From Bradyrhizobium sp. CCBAU 53351 (lineage in GTDB: Bacteria > Pseudomonadota > Alphaproteobacteria > Rhizobiales > Xanthobacteraceae), in NCBI RefSeq assembly GCF_015291745.1, contig NZ_CP030059.1, positions 124,001-188,000 of the forward strand: a stretch of 64,000 nt of DNA, written 5' to 3'. Both the position numbers and the translations under genes were made by a program. This document shows, one piece after another, positions 15,686-24,370 of this stretch; the stretch's first letter is position 1; every line of letters begins with the position of its first letter. The notes beneath the pieces were generated by a model. The model made no database searches and was not told the origin of the DNA. It saw nothing but the letters and a program-made list of their open reading frames with translations.

Positions 15686-15829
15686 ATGGCGAAGCGAAAG
15701 CTTCCTCCGCCTGCTCCGGGATATCGGTACGTGTTCCGCCCATGGCGGACATGTCCGAAGACCGGCGCCCGGCTCTACGCCAAGGCCTTCGGGCTGCGTG
15801 CGTGGCCCATCTTGGTGCCTGACGTTTAG
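15686..15829 (+). CDS. Small basic protein, 47 residues, unknown function
   Basis: The frame reads MAKRKLPPPAPGYRYVFRPW, then RTCPKTGARLYAKAFGLRAW and ends PILVPDV. The arrangement of aromatic, basic and Pro residues (GYRYVFRPW...KTGARLYA...AWPILVP) resembles short hypothetical proteins found on rhizobial islands and prophages. It is too short for standard ORF cut-offs. No good Shine-Dalgarno is present (CGGAGTGCGTG), so expression is uncertain. It lies between the XRE/ImmA unit and the Rep gene. Confidence 0.55.
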   Translation: MAKRKLPPPAPGYRYVFRPWRTCPKTGARLYAKAFGLRAWPILVPDV

Positions 15830-16135
15830 CGTCAGGTTAACCGGGAACAAGAATTGGGATCGGCGAGCGATCGCCGATCCCTGCACCCGCTGTCCGGGCG
15901 GACTAGTCGTGGAACAAAACAAGTACGAAGTTGGTCGCGTTATGTGCCGGCGATTCGGTCCATCGGCTTACATTTGGTGTCGTTTTACACGCGGGCGCTT
16001 TGGTGATTCGGTTGCACTCGTGCTTGGGGAAAAGCCGGACGTGCGGCGAGTCCTGCGCTCATCGCGTGGACTCCGGTGGGGCGAGGCTGCACCATTGAAG
16101 GTCCAATTTTTTTCTTGCATAGGCCCCTGCCTCGG
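15830..16135. other. Non-coding stretch upstream of the Rep gene
   Basis: This 306-bp region has no convincing gene. Its one clear structure is a perfect hairpin at 15856-15881. Given a probable HUH replication protein just downstream, the stretch is a candidate replication origin or promoter region of the island. Frames here lack a recognisable protein signature. Confidence 0.4.
15856..15881. other. Perfect 11-bp hairpin with GCGA loop
   Basis: GGGATCGGCGA (15856-15866) and TCGCCGATCCC (15871-15881) form an 11-bp perfect stem around a GNRA-type loop. It begins 26 bp after the stop of the 47-residue gene. No T-run follows, so it is not a standard terminator. It could be a nick/recognition structure for the HUH Rep or a transcript-end structure. 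Confidence 0.5.
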
Positions 16136-17065
16136 ATGACCCGCTCCTACTTCGAACTTCCAAAAGACCCCTTTTCCGCGAACGACAACTTTCAAGAACT
16201 CCAATCCGAGTTCCCGGCGGACAGCAGCTGCAAAATCCCGCAAATTTCTAGGGATTCCTTACCTGAAGGCGACGAGAACCGCCTGCGACCCTCTTATATG
16301 GTTTCAGGCGCTGCTGGGGTGAAGCACACCAACAGGAGTGAGGCCCTTCATCCCGGGGCAGACCCGTTCGCGAACTGGACCAAGAAGACCAAGATCGGTC
16401 GGAGGAGCATCACCCGACAGCTGACGCTGCCCCAAGTTCGTGACCTGAAATCCGCCTGGCATCACGCGAAGACGGTCGGTCAGCCGGTGAACAGGTTCAT
16501 CACGTTCAGGCCGCACGACATCAACGACCAGGATGCCGAGCAGCGGATCGATACTTGGTGGCGCTGGCGAAACAAGCTGGCCCAGTTCGCCCGCGATAAC
16601 GACTTCGACTTCACTTGCCTGTGGACCAGGGAATCGGAGCGCCACACCGGGAAAAACGAACACCTCCACGTCCTGATGCATGTGCCGCGCTTATTGCAAA
16701 AGCGGTTCGACAGCGTGGTCGAGGCTTGGTGCGATGGGACTGATGAAATCGACGTGCGTGGTTGCACGTACCAGATCAGGCGCAATGAGAGGGGCGGCGA
16801 GGAGAGCGTTTTGACGTACATCGCCAAGAACAGCCCGCAGGCGAACCGGTTCTTTAACCACACGGTCCAGTACGGCGGTCCGATCTTCGGCAAGCGCTAC
16901 GGGCTGTCCACCAATCTGACGGCCAAGGCTCGCGCCCGCGCCGCGGTTGCTGGTGGCCTGCGGCAGGACCTGCGCCTGCCCCGCGTCACCTCGGAGGTGA
17001 ACAACCCGGTCCCGAAGCCGGCCAACGACCAGGGCCGTAAGGGGAGCCGCAACAGAGCCGCCTAG
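16136..17065 (+). CDS. Probable HUH-type replication initiator
   Basis: A 309-residue protein (start MTRSYFELPKDPF is uncertain; a later Met is possible). Three motifs in order match rolling-circle HUH endonucleases: motif 1 NRFITFRPHD (about 119-128), motif 2 EHLHVLMHV with H166/H168, and motif 3 YIAKN with catalytic Y218 and K221. The segment before motif 1 is basic. Such enzymes nick one DNA strand and bind covalently to the 5' end. In this island it could drive rolling-circle replication of the excised circle or mobilisation. No helicase domain is present; the C-terminus is basic and Pro-rich. Confidence 0.65.
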   Translation: MTRSYFELPKDPFSANDNFQELQSEFPADSSCKIPQISRDSLPEGDENRLRPSYMVSGAAGVKHTNRSEALHPGADPFANWTKKTKIGRRSITRQLTLPQVRDLKSAWHHAKTVGQPVNRFITFRPHDINDQDAEQRIDTWWRWRNKLAQFARDNDFDFTCLWTRESERHTGKNEHLHVLMHVPRLLQKRFDSVVEAWCDGTDEIDVRGCTYQIRRNERGGEESVLTYIAKNSPQANRFFNHTVQYGGPIFGKRYGLSTNLTAKARARAAVAGGLRQDLRLPRVTSEVNNPVPKPANDQGRKGSRNRAA

Positions 17066-17455
17066 GGGCCTCGCTGGCGCGTGTGCGATTGGTCAGTAGG
17101 GTTGCCCCTTCGTCTGACGCAAAACGCATCAGCGGCTATCCTATTGAATCCTAGGGGCATTCTGGAGCCGTTCGGCGCCCGAGACGTTGCACCTTTCTTA
17201 AAAGAGCATTTGATTTGCGGGCTCCGTGACCGCGACGTCCAGTCAGCGAAAAAATCTTGGAAAATCAACCGCTTGCTATGAGTTCTAAGTCGATCGCCAA
17301 GCGTCGAAATTCCCTGGTTTTGGCTGGTAGGCCCTTCTAAGCCTTTGCAACTATTGACATTTGAATCTTTACAGTGTAAAGATTCACTCGAGCTTGGGCG
17401 CCAGCACGCCTCCCCAGCTCGCACCTCTTCAACCACTCTCATCATGGAGACCAAC
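17066..17455. other. Non-coding, AT-richer stretch with promoter and operator
   Basis: This 390-bp gap lacks a recognisable gene. It looks AT-richer than its surroundings (for example AAAAAATCTTGGAAAATCAACC near 17253) and contains the promoter/palindrome at 17354-17385 that serves the downstream three-gene unit. Confidence 0.5.
17354..17385 (+). promoter_or_regulatory. Promoter overlapped by a 23-bp perfect palindrome
   Basis: A -35 TTGACA (17354-17359) is followed after 17 bp by -10 TAAAGA (17377-17382). The perfect palindrome GAATCTTTACA-G-TGTAAAGATTC (17363-17385) covers the spacer and the -10 box, so a dimer binding it would block RNA polymerase. The first downstream gene encodes a small RHH-like protein, making autorepression the simplest reading. 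Confidence 0.7.
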
Positions 17456-17629
17456 ATGCAGGAAATCGATCTCGACCTGCTTAGGAACGAGCGGACCGTC
17501 ACCATCGGTACCGTGTTCCCTGAAACCATGGCTACCGCCATCGAGGAACGCGCCAAATCCGAGCTGATCTCGCGATCATCTTGGCTGCGCCGAGTTGCTT
17601 TGGCCGAATTGCAGAAGGTCAAGTCATGA
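17456..17629 (+). CDS. Small RHH-like (CopG/Arc-type) protein
   Basis: A 57-residue protein starting MQEIDLDLLRNERTVTIGTV. The ATG at 17456 is preferred over that at 17444 because GGAG lies 8 nt upstream of it. A short N-terminal strand (RTVTIGTVFPETMATAIEERA) followed by two helices (KSELISRSSWLRRVALAELQ) fits the ribbon-helix-helix fold. It probably binds the palindrome in its own promoter. Its stop overlaps the next start (ATGA), so the two are coupled. Confidence 0.65.
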   Translation: MQEIDLDLLRNERTVTIGTVFPETMATAIEERAKSELISRSSWLRRVALAELQKVKS

Positions 17630-18156
17630 CCGAAGTCATCGCAGGCAGGATCAACACCGCGACGGCGCTCCGTCAGGTGCTCGACCTTCATGGCCTTAAG
17701 CTCACCCGAGAGGGCGAGGACGCTCTCGTTGAGCGGCTGACCGATCGGCTCATCCCGGGCGGCGGTCATAGCTTGAAGTACCTCGACCAGGACGGTGCTG
17801 AAGCTGACCTCACGGCCTATCTCGCTTGCCTTTACAGCACCCCTGAGACCAGGCGCTTCTTCAGCAGCAACGGGGCGCCTCTCCGCCTGCCCCACGGAGC
17901 CTCGCTGCTCACCCAAAATCCGTTCTCGAAGCGGCATTGGAACGTCACCAAGCAGATGCTCCTCCAGCGCGACGACCCGCAATATGCACAGCAGCTGGAG
18001 CGCTACGCCGCGAGCGAGCGCAATGTTCGAAGAGATGACGGCGACCCGACAAATCCATTCAGCCGGGCCGGCTTCAACTTGACCCAGCAGATGCTGCTCG
18101 AAAAGAACGATCCCGAACGCGCGGCCATGCTGCGCAGAGAGGCCGAGGACGCCTGA
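17626..18156 (+). CDS. Unknown protein with duplicated NPFS...LTxQMLL motif
   Basis: A 176-residue protein. The C-terminal half contains two copies of a 33-residue unit: NPFSKRHWNVTKQMLLQRDD... and NPFSRAGFNLTQQMLLEKND.... Similar NPW/NPF-x-LTxQ repeats occur in alphaproteobacterial prophage proteins, but I cannot assign a function. The N-terminal half (INTATALRQVLDLHGLKLTREGEDALVERL) is helical. It is coupled to the RHH-like gene upstream and is followed after 1 bp by a coiled-coil protein. Confidence 0.7.
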   Translation: MTEVIAGRINTATALRQVLDLHGLKLTREGEDALVERLTDRLIPGGGHSLKYLDQDGAEADLTAYLACLYSTPETRRFFSSNGAPLRLPHGASLLTQNPFSKRHWNVTKQMLLQRDDPQYAQQLERYAASERNVRRDDGDPTNPFSRAGFNLTQQMLLEKNDPERAAMLRREAEDA

Positions 18157-18157
18157 C

Positions 18158-18472
18158 ATGAACCGGAATGCATCCGCCTTCTCAACCAAGGGATGGTCGT
18201 ACCGCCAGGAGCGAGCGAGCATCATCCGCGATAGCCAAAAGGCTTCTGACGAGATCAGGGCGATCCGTGCCGCTCTGCTCGCGCGCAAAGACCTCGAACG
18301 GCAGCAGGAGCAGGCCCTCGCTCGTGTGGCCGACGCCCGAGCCCGGCTAGAGACGTTCGACCCGGAGAGCCATAGGGTCGTCCTTGCTGAGGCAGTCCGA
18401 GAGGCCGAACGTGTCGCCGCAGCGCTCCAGGACGTAACGCCGAGCCCTTCGCCTTCCAAGAAGGGGAAGTGA
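18158..18472 (+). CDS. Small coiled-coil protein, unknown
   Basis: A 104-residue, highly charged protein that is almost entirely helical. The stretch from about residue 15 to 90 (RQERASIIRDSQKASDEIRAI..., ARARLETFDPESHRVV...) shows heptad-like Ala/Leu/Arg spacing. It is not recognised as a known family. It is the last gene of the 17.4-18.5 kb unit and is convergent with the integrase 41 bp downstream. Confidence 0.65.
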   Translation: MNRNASAFSTKGWSYRQERASIIRDSQKASDEIRAIRAALLARKDLERQQEQALARVADARARLETFDPESHRVVLAEAVREAERVAAALQDVTPSPSPSKKGK

Positions 18473-18513
18473 CCGAGAGCCGTCGTAGGTCGCAGGAGTC
18501 TCATCCATGCGAC

Positions 18514-20199
18514 CTATTCGGCGGCCTCTACCGTAGAACTGGCTGTGACCTCGGGGACCTGCACTTTGTTCACGAACGGGGCCTTCCGTTGGGCGGTGTA
18601 GTGGCGATACTTGTCCGCCTCCGATTTCTTCCCGTGCCCCATGATCGCGTCCGCCATACTGTCAGGCACACCCAGCGCGCCAAGCTCCGTTTTGAACCAG
18701 TGCCGAAATGCATGGTTCGGCGCCTTGCGCGGGTCCTGGAATCCCTCTTGCGATCGAATCCAGGCCCCGAGGCGATTGCACACGCTCTTCGAGGCATGCT
18801 TCCTGTTTCGATCGCCCGAGCTGCGGTTATAGAACAGCGGTCCGTCGCCACGGTCCGAAACGAAGTTTAGGAATCCTTCCTCGATGATGGCCTGATGGAT
18901 CGGGGTTTCTCGTTCGCTCCAGTGGTTTTTCAGCCGACCGCCATCGTCCGCGGGCTTAATCTGCATGACCCACAGATTTCCGACCTGTTTGACGCTGGAT
19001 CCCCAAAGCTGCGCTACCTCTCCAACGCGGGAGCCGCTCAACGCAACAAGCCAGGGTAGCCAGCGCAGGATCGGCTTATGCTGCCCCCTCGCGAGCGTGA
19101 GCAGCTGAGCCACTTCCTCGGTGGTATAAGGGAGCTGAGAGTCACCGGCCTGACCTCGGCTGCTCACCGAGACCTTTTCGGCCACGCTCTCGACCAGCCG
19201 GTGGTTCTCCACCTCGTAGTTCAGGAGCCTCTTGATGCAGGCCAGATAGCTGTCGTTGATGGTCTTGGCGGCTAACCCCTTCTCGACCAGGTGGTCCTTC
19301 CAGCTGACGATATCTGCCCTGGTTAGCCGTTCCACATGGTCATGTCCGACGAAACCCACCAGCGAGTCGACATGACCCCTCCAGTTCGTCACGCTGCTGG
19401 GCGCCGGCTGTGTCTCACCCCGCCATTGCTCGAACACCTGTTGTAGCGTGCGGCTCGATCGATAACGCGGATATCGCTCGCGATAGATGTCGGGGCTGTA
19501 GTCACCAATCGCGTTCTCCTTGAGCTGACGCGGTCCCGTGTCGCCGGCCTTCGCGATCGCGACCAGCAGCCGCTTCCTGGTCGCATAGTCGACGCGCAGG
19601 CATTGCTGGGCCAGAACCCAATTGCAAAGCAGACCATATCTGCGCTCCAGACCCTCGTCGCCGTTCTCCAATCTTGGAAGCGCGTTGATGCCGGCGGTGA
19701 GATCATCCCCGAACTCGTCGAGCGCAAGCTGCTGCTCGTTCGGCATCTGGCCAGGGATGATCGGCGGGACGTCAACCAGACGACCTTCCCGCACGGCTCT
19801 GTTCACCGCCTTGTGCGCGATCCAATCCGCCCGCTCGCCTGGCTCTTGCTGAAACGTTTCGACGTAGAGGTCGTGCACGAGACCCGCGAGACCCATGATC
19901 TGCATGAGGTTGAGCCGCTTCGGCTCCGACCTTTTGGCAGCCCAGACTTTCGCCAACTGCGCCAAGGCTTGGGCTTTTCGAATTTCGGCCACCGCCGCGT
20001 TGCGGGTCCGTAGTGAGAGCTTCACGACCGCTCCAATGCGAACCTGTGCCTCAAAACCTGGTTCGCCCATGCACCTGTCGAACACCATCAGCAAGCGGTC
20101 GTCGTCGAGGATTCGAAGTACGTCTGTGGGTGTCCGCAGCCGGAAGTTCCAGTGCGAGGAATCGGTGTCGAGATAGATGTAGGCCATGCGATAGTTCAT
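18514..20199 (-). CDS. Tyrosine site-specific integrase
   Basis: A phage-type integrase of about 561 residues. It has a core-binding SAM-like domain (SSVTNWRGHVDSLVGFVGHDHVERLTRADIVSWKDHLVEKGL) and a catalytic domain with Arg in GSRVGEVAQLW, HxxR in HAFRHWFKT, a conserved MGHGKK and the nucleophilic Tyr in DKYRHYT. A longer frame to 20265 is unlikely because it would run through the arm repeats at 20206-20228; starts at 20199 or 20187 (MAYIYLDTDSSHW) are plausible. It catalyses insertion and excision at the tRNA-Leu 3' end immediately upstream. No separate excisionase gene was recognised. Confidence 0.93.
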   Translation of the reverse strand: MNYRMAYIYLDTDSSHWNFRLRTPTDVLRILDDDRLLMVFDRCMGEPGFEAQVRIGAVVKLSLRTRNAAVAEIRKAQALAQLAKVWAAKRSEPKRLNLMQIMGLAGLVHDLYVETFQQEPGERADWIAHKAVNRAVREGRLVDVPPIIPGQMPNEQQLALDEFGDDLTAGINALPRLENGDEGLERRYGLLCNWVLAQQCLRVDYATRKRLLVAIAKAGDTGPRQLKENAIGDYSPDIYRERYPRYRSSRTLQQVFEQWRGETQPAPSSVTNWRGHVDSLVGFVGHDHVERLTRADIVSWKDHLVEKGLAAKTINDSYLACIKRLLNYEVENHRLVESVAEKVSVSSRGQAGDSQLPYTTEEVAQLLTLARGQHKPILRWLPWLVALSGSRVGEVAQLWGSSVKQVGNLWVMQIKPADDGGRLKNHWSERETPIHQAIIEEGFLNFVSDRGDGPLFYNRSSGDRNRKHASKSVCNRLGAWIRSQEGFQDPRKAPNHAFRHWFKTELGALGVPDSMADAIMGHGKKSEADKYRHYTAQRKAPFVNKVQVPEVTASSTVEAAE

Positions 20200-20205
20200 A
20201 CACGC

Positions 20206-20241
20206 TGTGTCCCGGTTTTGTGTACCGGTCAGCGGCTCAAA
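20206..20241 (+). promoter_or_regulatory. Probable integrase arm sites, right end
   Basis: TGTGTCCCGG (20206-20215) and TGTGTACCGG (20219-20228) form a direct repeat with a 13-bp period, matching the left end. GCGGCTCAAA (20232-20241) is the exact inverse of the left 10-mer and ends 39 bp before the att core. The sites also overlap the probable integrase promoter, suggesting autoregulation. Confidence 0.6.
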
Positions 20242-20281
20242 TTCCCTGCAAATGAGCGATTTCAACCACTTGGGTTGGGGA

Positions 20282-20368
<87 letters not shown>

Positions 20369-20518
20369 ATGCCGTTTGGGGCACGGAGGCGGTTACTACG
20401 GTTCGGTGACGCCGTTGTCAATTCATGCTTGCGGCCCGGTCGGGATGCCGATTGCGCATCGCAAACCGGCCCGATACAAGCCTGACAAGACGCACTCTTT
20501 TCCGCAGGATTGGCTCCC

Positions 20519-21484
20519 ATGGCATCGAATCTGGAAACTCTCGTCACGGTTTTCGGCGGATCGGGGTTTTTGGGCCGGAATGTCGTCCGTGCCTTGTGCA
20601 AGCGCGATTATCGGGTCCGGGTCGCGGTGCGGCGGCCGGAACTGGCGGGCTTCCTCCAGCCCTCCGGCAGGGTCGGGCAGGTCCACACCGTGCAGGCCAA
20701 TCTGCGCTATCCGGCCTCGGTCGAGGCGGCGCTGCGTGATTCGCATGTCGTGATCAATCTGGTCGGCGTCCTCACTGAAGCCGGCGAGCAGACGTTCGAC
20801 GCGGTCCAGGCCAGGGGTGCCGAGACGGTCGCCAAGGCGGCGGCCGCGGCAGGGGCCCGCCTGGTGCATGTCTCAGCGATCGGGGCCGACGCCGAATCGC
20901 CCGCGCGCTACGCCAGGGCCAAGGCGGCCGGCGAAGCCGCGGTCTTGGCCGCGGTGCCCTCGGCCACGATCTTCCGCCCGTCCATGATGTTCGGCCCCGA
21001 GGACCAGTTCACCAACCGCTTCGCCGCGCTGGCCCGGATCTCGCCGGTGCTGCCGCTGATCGGCGGCGAGACCAAGATGCAGCCGGCCTATGTCGGCGAC
21101 GTCGCCACCGCGATCGCGGACGCCGTCGACGGCAAGGCCAAGGCGGGCGCCACCTACGAGCTCGGCGGGCCTGAAGTGCTGACCATGCGCGAGATCATCG
21201 AGGCCATCCTCGCCATCACCGATCGCGAGCGGATGCTGGTGCCGCTGCCGTTCGGCCTCGCCCGCTTCAAGGCCGCCTTCCTGCAATTCGCGCCGGGCGC
21301 ATTCAAGCTGACGCCGGACCAGGTCACGCTGCTGGAGCGCGACAATGTCGTGTCCGACGCGGCGAAGGCCGCCGGCCTGACGCTGGAAGGGCTCGGCATC
21401 CAGGCCGATTCGCTGGAAGCGATCGCCCCGCAATATCTCTGGCGTTTCCGCGCCGCGGGCCAGTTCCAGCGCAAGAGCGCGTGA
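20519..21484 (+). CDS. NDUFA9-like NAD(P)-binding protein (atypical SDR)
   Basis: A 321-residue atypical short-chain dehydrogenase related to the complex I subunit NDUFA9 and NmrA-like proteins. The N-terminal Rossmann motif is VTVFGGSGFLGRNVV. The usual catalytic YxxxK is replaced by ARYARAKAAGEA, as in this subfamily. A conserved IFRPSMMFGPEDQFTNRFA follows. The role in bacteria is probably complex I assembly/stability or quinone-related metabolism (inference). A start 9 bp upstream is also possible. It is convergent with uppP. Confidence 0.88.
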   Translation: MASNLETLVTVFGGSGFLGRNVVRALCKRDYRVRVAVRRPELAGFLQPSGRVGQVHTVQANLRYPASVEAALRDSHVVINLVGVLTEAGEQTFDAVQARGAETVAKAAAAAGARLVHVSAIGADAESPARYARAKAAGEAAVLAAVPSATIFRPSMMFGPEDQFTNRFAALARISPVLPLIGGETKMQPAYVGDVATAIADAVDGKAKAGATYELGGPEVLTMREIIEAILAITDRERMLVPLPFGLARFKAAFLQFAPGAFKLTPDQVTLLERDNVVSDAAKAAGLTLEGLGIQADSLEAIAPQYLWRFRAAGQFQRKSA

Positions 21485-21503
21485 GGGGTCGCCAAGAACG
21501 TCG

Positions 21504-21526
21504 ATGCCCGGCACAAGGCCGGGCAT
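21504..21526. terminator. Hairpin between convergent genes
   Basis: A perfect 9-bp stem ATGCCCGGC / GCCGGGCAT with a 5-nt loop lies 20 bp after the NDUFA9-like gene and 44 bp from the end of the convergent uppP. Its sequence belongs to the common intergenic palindrome type of this genome and may act as a bidirectional transcript end. Confidence 0.5.
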
Positions 21527-21569
21527 GACGAGCTTCGACGTCGCGACTGCCGTTACCTGAACTTCGCGC

Positions 21570-22376
21570 CTACCGGCCGAGCGCCAGCGCGATCAGGCCG
21601 AGCGTGCCGACGATGACGCGCCACCAGGCGAACACCACGAAGCCGTGCCGGGTGACGTATTCCAGGAACGTCTTGACCACGATGATCGCGGTGATGAACG
21701 ACACCACGAAACCGATCGCGACGATGCCCATATGGTCCATCGTCATCTCGGAGCGGTTCTTGTAGAAGTCGTAGGCGAACGCGCCGATCATGGTGGGGAT
21801 GGCGAGGAAGAACGAGAACTCCGCCGCCGCGCGCTTGTCGGCACCCAGGAACATCGCGGCGACGATGCTGGCGCCGGAACGCGACACGCCCGGGATCATC
21901 GCCACGCACTGCGCGATGCCGATATAGAGATACATCAGCAGCGGAAACCTCGTGGCGTCATGCTCGCGCGGCTTGAGATCGAGCTTGTCGACCCAGAGCA
22001 GGATGGCGCCGCCGACGATCAGCGTGAAACACACGACCCAGGGATTGAACAGCACGCTCTTGATGTATTTGCCTGCGACGAGCCCGACGATCACAGCGGG
22101 CAGGAACGCCACCAGCACGCCGAGCACGAAGCGGCGCGAATAGGTGTCGCCGGTGAAGAAGCCGATCACGACGTCCCAGAGCTTCTTGAAGTAGAGGCCG
22201 ACGATGGCGAGGATCGCGCCGAGCTGGATCAGAACCGTAAACGAATCCCAGAACGCGCCTTCGCCGAGATGGAAGAAGCGCTCCGCGAGCAGCAGATGGC
22301 CGGTCGAGGATACGGGAAGGAACTCGGTCACGCCCTCGATGATGCCGAGGATCACTGCCCGTATTGCGTCTGACAT
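21570..22376 (-). CDS. uppP: Undecaprenyl-diphosphate phosphatase
   Basis: A 268-residue integral membrane enzyme that dephosphorylates undecaprenyl diphosphate, regenerating the lipid carrier for peptidoglycan and other envelope polymers; its overproduction gives bacitracin resistance. The two diagnostic motifs are EGVTEFLPVSSTGHL near the N-terminus and PGVSRSGASI in the middle, supplying the catalytic Glu, Ser and Arg. About eight helices are visible. Length is normal for BacA/UppP. Confidence 0.96.
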   Translation of the reverse strand: MSDAIRAVILGIIEGVTEFLPVSSTGHLLLAERFFHLGEGAFWDSFTVLIQLGAILAIVGLYFKKLWDVVIGFFTGDTYSRRFVLGVLVAFLPAVIVGLVAGKYIKSVLFNPWVVCFTLIVGGAILLWVDKLDLKPREHDATRFPLLMYLYIGIAQCVAMIPGVSRSGASIVAAMFLGADKRAAAEFSFFLAIPTMIGAFAYDFYKNRSEMTMDHMGIVAIGFVVSFITAIIVVKTFLEYVTRHGFVVFAWWRVIVGTLGLIALALGR

Positions 22377-22545
22377 ATTTACGGTCCATTTCGGCTTGAA
22401 AAGCGGGGCTCTTCTCGCCTATTCGCCCCTATGCCGCAATCGCAAAATGCGACATCACGCCCTTGCCTCGCGGTTTTGAAGGACTAGTGTGGCGCTGCAC
22501 AAACATTGATGGATTCTTAAGCACCATCAAATAGTCAAAGGCTTC

Positions 22546-23238
22546 ATGTTTACGCTGTTTCATCATCCGTTCTGTCCGCATTCGCGCTTCATCCGCTTGA
22601 TCGCGGGCGAGTACGGGCTCGACCTGAAGCTGGTCGAAGAGCGCAGCTGGGAACGGCGCGAGGCATTTCTGCTGCTCAACGCGGCGGGGACGACGCCCGT
22701 CATGGTCGACGACGAGCAGCCACCCGTCCCGGGCGCGGCGATCATCGCGGAATATGTCGACGAAGCCTATGGCGCCGAGATGGGACCCAAGCGCCTGATG
22801 CCGGAGACGATTTCCGAGCGCGTCGAGGTGCGCCGGCTGATGGCCTGGTTCAACGAAAAGTTCTTCGAGGAGGTCTCGCATCCCCTCGTCACCGAGCGCA
22901 TCTACAAGCGCTTCATGAGCGAGGAGAACGGCGGCGGTGCGCCTTCCGCCGACGTGATGCGCGCCGCCAAGGCCAATGTGCGCTATCATCTGGCCTATAT
23001 CGGCTGGCTGGCGCAGACGCGCAATTTCCTCGGCGGCGACCGGCTCACTTACGCGGACCTCGCCGCCGCGGCGCATCTTTCGGCGATCGACTATCTGGGC
23101 GACGTGCCATGGAGCGAGGACGATTCAGCAAAGGCGTGGTACGCGCGGGTGAAGTCCCGCCCGTCGTTCCGTCCGCTGCTGAGCGAATGGCTGGCCGGCG
23201 TGCCGGCATCGCGGACCTACGTGGACCTGGATTTCTGA
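22546..23238 (+). CDS. Glutathione S-transferase family protein
   Basis: A 230-residue protein with an N-terminal thioredoxin-like domain ([24 protein letters not shown]) and a helical C-terminal domain ([27 protein letters not shown]). The [10 protein letters not shown] segment carries a CPHS-like active-site motif. The [23 protein letters not shown] region is the glutathione-gamma-Glu site. The substrate is unknown. Its 3' end overlaps the queG frame, so the two may be cotranslated. Confidence 0.85.
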   Translation: MFTLFHHPFCPHSRFIRLIAGEYGLDLKLVEERSWERREAFLLLNAAGTTPVMVDDEQPPVPGAAIIAEYVDEAYGAEMGPKRLMPETISERVEVRRLMAWFNEKFFEEVSHPLVTERIYKRFMSEENGGGAPSADVMRAAKANVRYHLAYIGWLAQTRNFLGGDRLTYADLAAAAHLSAIDYLGDVPWSEDDSAKAWYARVKSRPSFRPLLSEWLAGVPASRTYVDLDF

Positions 23239-24362
23239 GCTCCGATCCGACTGAACTGAAAACGGCGCTCGCACGCGAAGCGCGTGAGCTCGGCTTCGAC
23301 TGCATCGGCGTTACCGCACCCGGCACGATCGAGAACGCCGGAAGATACTTCCTCGAGTTCATCGCATCCGGCGGCCATGGCGACATGGACTGGCTGGCCG
23401 CGCAGCCGGAGCGCCGCGTCGATCCACGCGGGCTGTGGAGCGACGTGCGGAGCGTGATCATGCTCGGCGTCAATTATGGTCCCGACTCCGATCCACTGGC
23501 GATCCTGAAGCAGCGCACGCGCGCAGCGATCTCGGTCTATGCGCAAGGCGACGATTATCACGACCTCATCAAGAAACGACTGAAGGCGCTGGCGCGCTGG
23601 CTGGTCGCGACCGCGCCGTCGGACGTGAAAGTGTTCGTCGACACCGCGGCGGTGATGGAGAAGCCGCTGGCGCAGACCGCGGGTCTCGGCTGGCAGGGCA
23701 AGCACACCAACCTCGTCTCGCGCGGGTTCGGCTCATGGCTGTTCCTCGGCGCGATCTACACAACGCTGGAGTTGTCGCGCGACGCCGCGGAGATCGATCA
23801 TTGCGGCTCGTGCCAGGCCTGCCTCGACATCTGCCCGACCGCGGCATTCCCCGCGCCCTACAAGCTCGATGCGCGGCGCTGCATCTCCTATCTCACCATC
23901 GAGAACAAGGGGCCGATCCCGATCGAATTCCGCAAAGCCATCGGCAATCGCATCTATGGCTGCGACGACTGTCTCGCCGCCTGTCCATGGAACAAGTTCG
24001 CGCAGGAGGGACGCGAAGCGAAGCTCGCCGCGCGCGATGAGTTGCGCGCACCGTCACTTTCCGAGCTGGCGCGGCTCGACGACGCCGCGTTTCGCGCGCT
24101 GTTCACAAAGTCACCGGTGAAACGCATCGGCCGCGACCGCTTCTTGCGCAACGTGCTGATCGCGATCGGCAACTCCGGCGATACAGCGCTGGCGGGCGAG
24201 GTACGGCGATTGCTGGAGGACGCGAACCCGCTGGTGCGTGGGGCGGCGGTGTGGGCGCTGGGGGAGTTGGTGGAGCGCGAAGAGTTTGTTGCGTTGAGGC
24301 ATGCTGCGTTGGACAAAGAATCCGACGAGAGTGTGCGTGAGGAGTGGCGCGTCGCCTCCTAA
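23187..24362 (+). CDS. queG: Epoxyqueuosine reductase
   Basis: QueG performs the last step of queuosine synthesis, reducing epoxyqueuosine to queuosine in tRNA with cobalamin and two 4Fe-4S clusters. The cluster motifs are [16 protein letters not shown] and [10 protein letters not shown]; the catalytic Asp region lies in [17 protein letters not shown]-terminal HEAT-like segment ([26 protein letters not shown]) binds tRNA. The only usual start codon near the conserved N-terminus is ATG 23187, giving 391 residues and a 52-bp overlap with the GST gene; an unusual start nearer 23235 would remove the overlap. Confidence 0.93.
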   Translation: MAGRRAGIADLRGPGFLSSDPTELKTALAREARELGFDCIGVTAPGTIENAGRYFLEFIASGGHGDMDWLAAQPERRVDPRGLWSDVRSVIMLGVNYGPDSDPLAILKQRTRAAISVYAQGDDYHDLIKKRLKALARWLVATAPSDVKVFVDTAAVMEKPLAQTAGLGWQGKHTNLVSRGFGSWLFLGAIYTTLELSRDAAEIDHCGSCQACLDICPTAAFPAPYKLDARRCISYLTIENKGPIPIEFRKAIGNRIYGCDDCLAACPWNKFAQEGREAKLAARDELRAPSLSELARLDDAAFRALFTKSPVKRIGRDRFLRNVLIAIGNSGDTALAGEVRRLLEDANPLVRGAAVWALGELVEREEFVALRHAALDKESDESVREEWRVAS

Positions 24363-24370
24363 TCCACCGC

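Noticed and set aside
15798..16139. 113-codon plus-strand frame upstream of the Rep gene
   Set aside because: No ribosome site, contains the hairpin region, and the translation shows no recognisable protein features.
20200..20265. Extended N-terminus of the integrase (start at 20265)
   Set aside because: It would place the arm-type repeats inside the coding region and adds residues without conservation before MAYIYLDTD.
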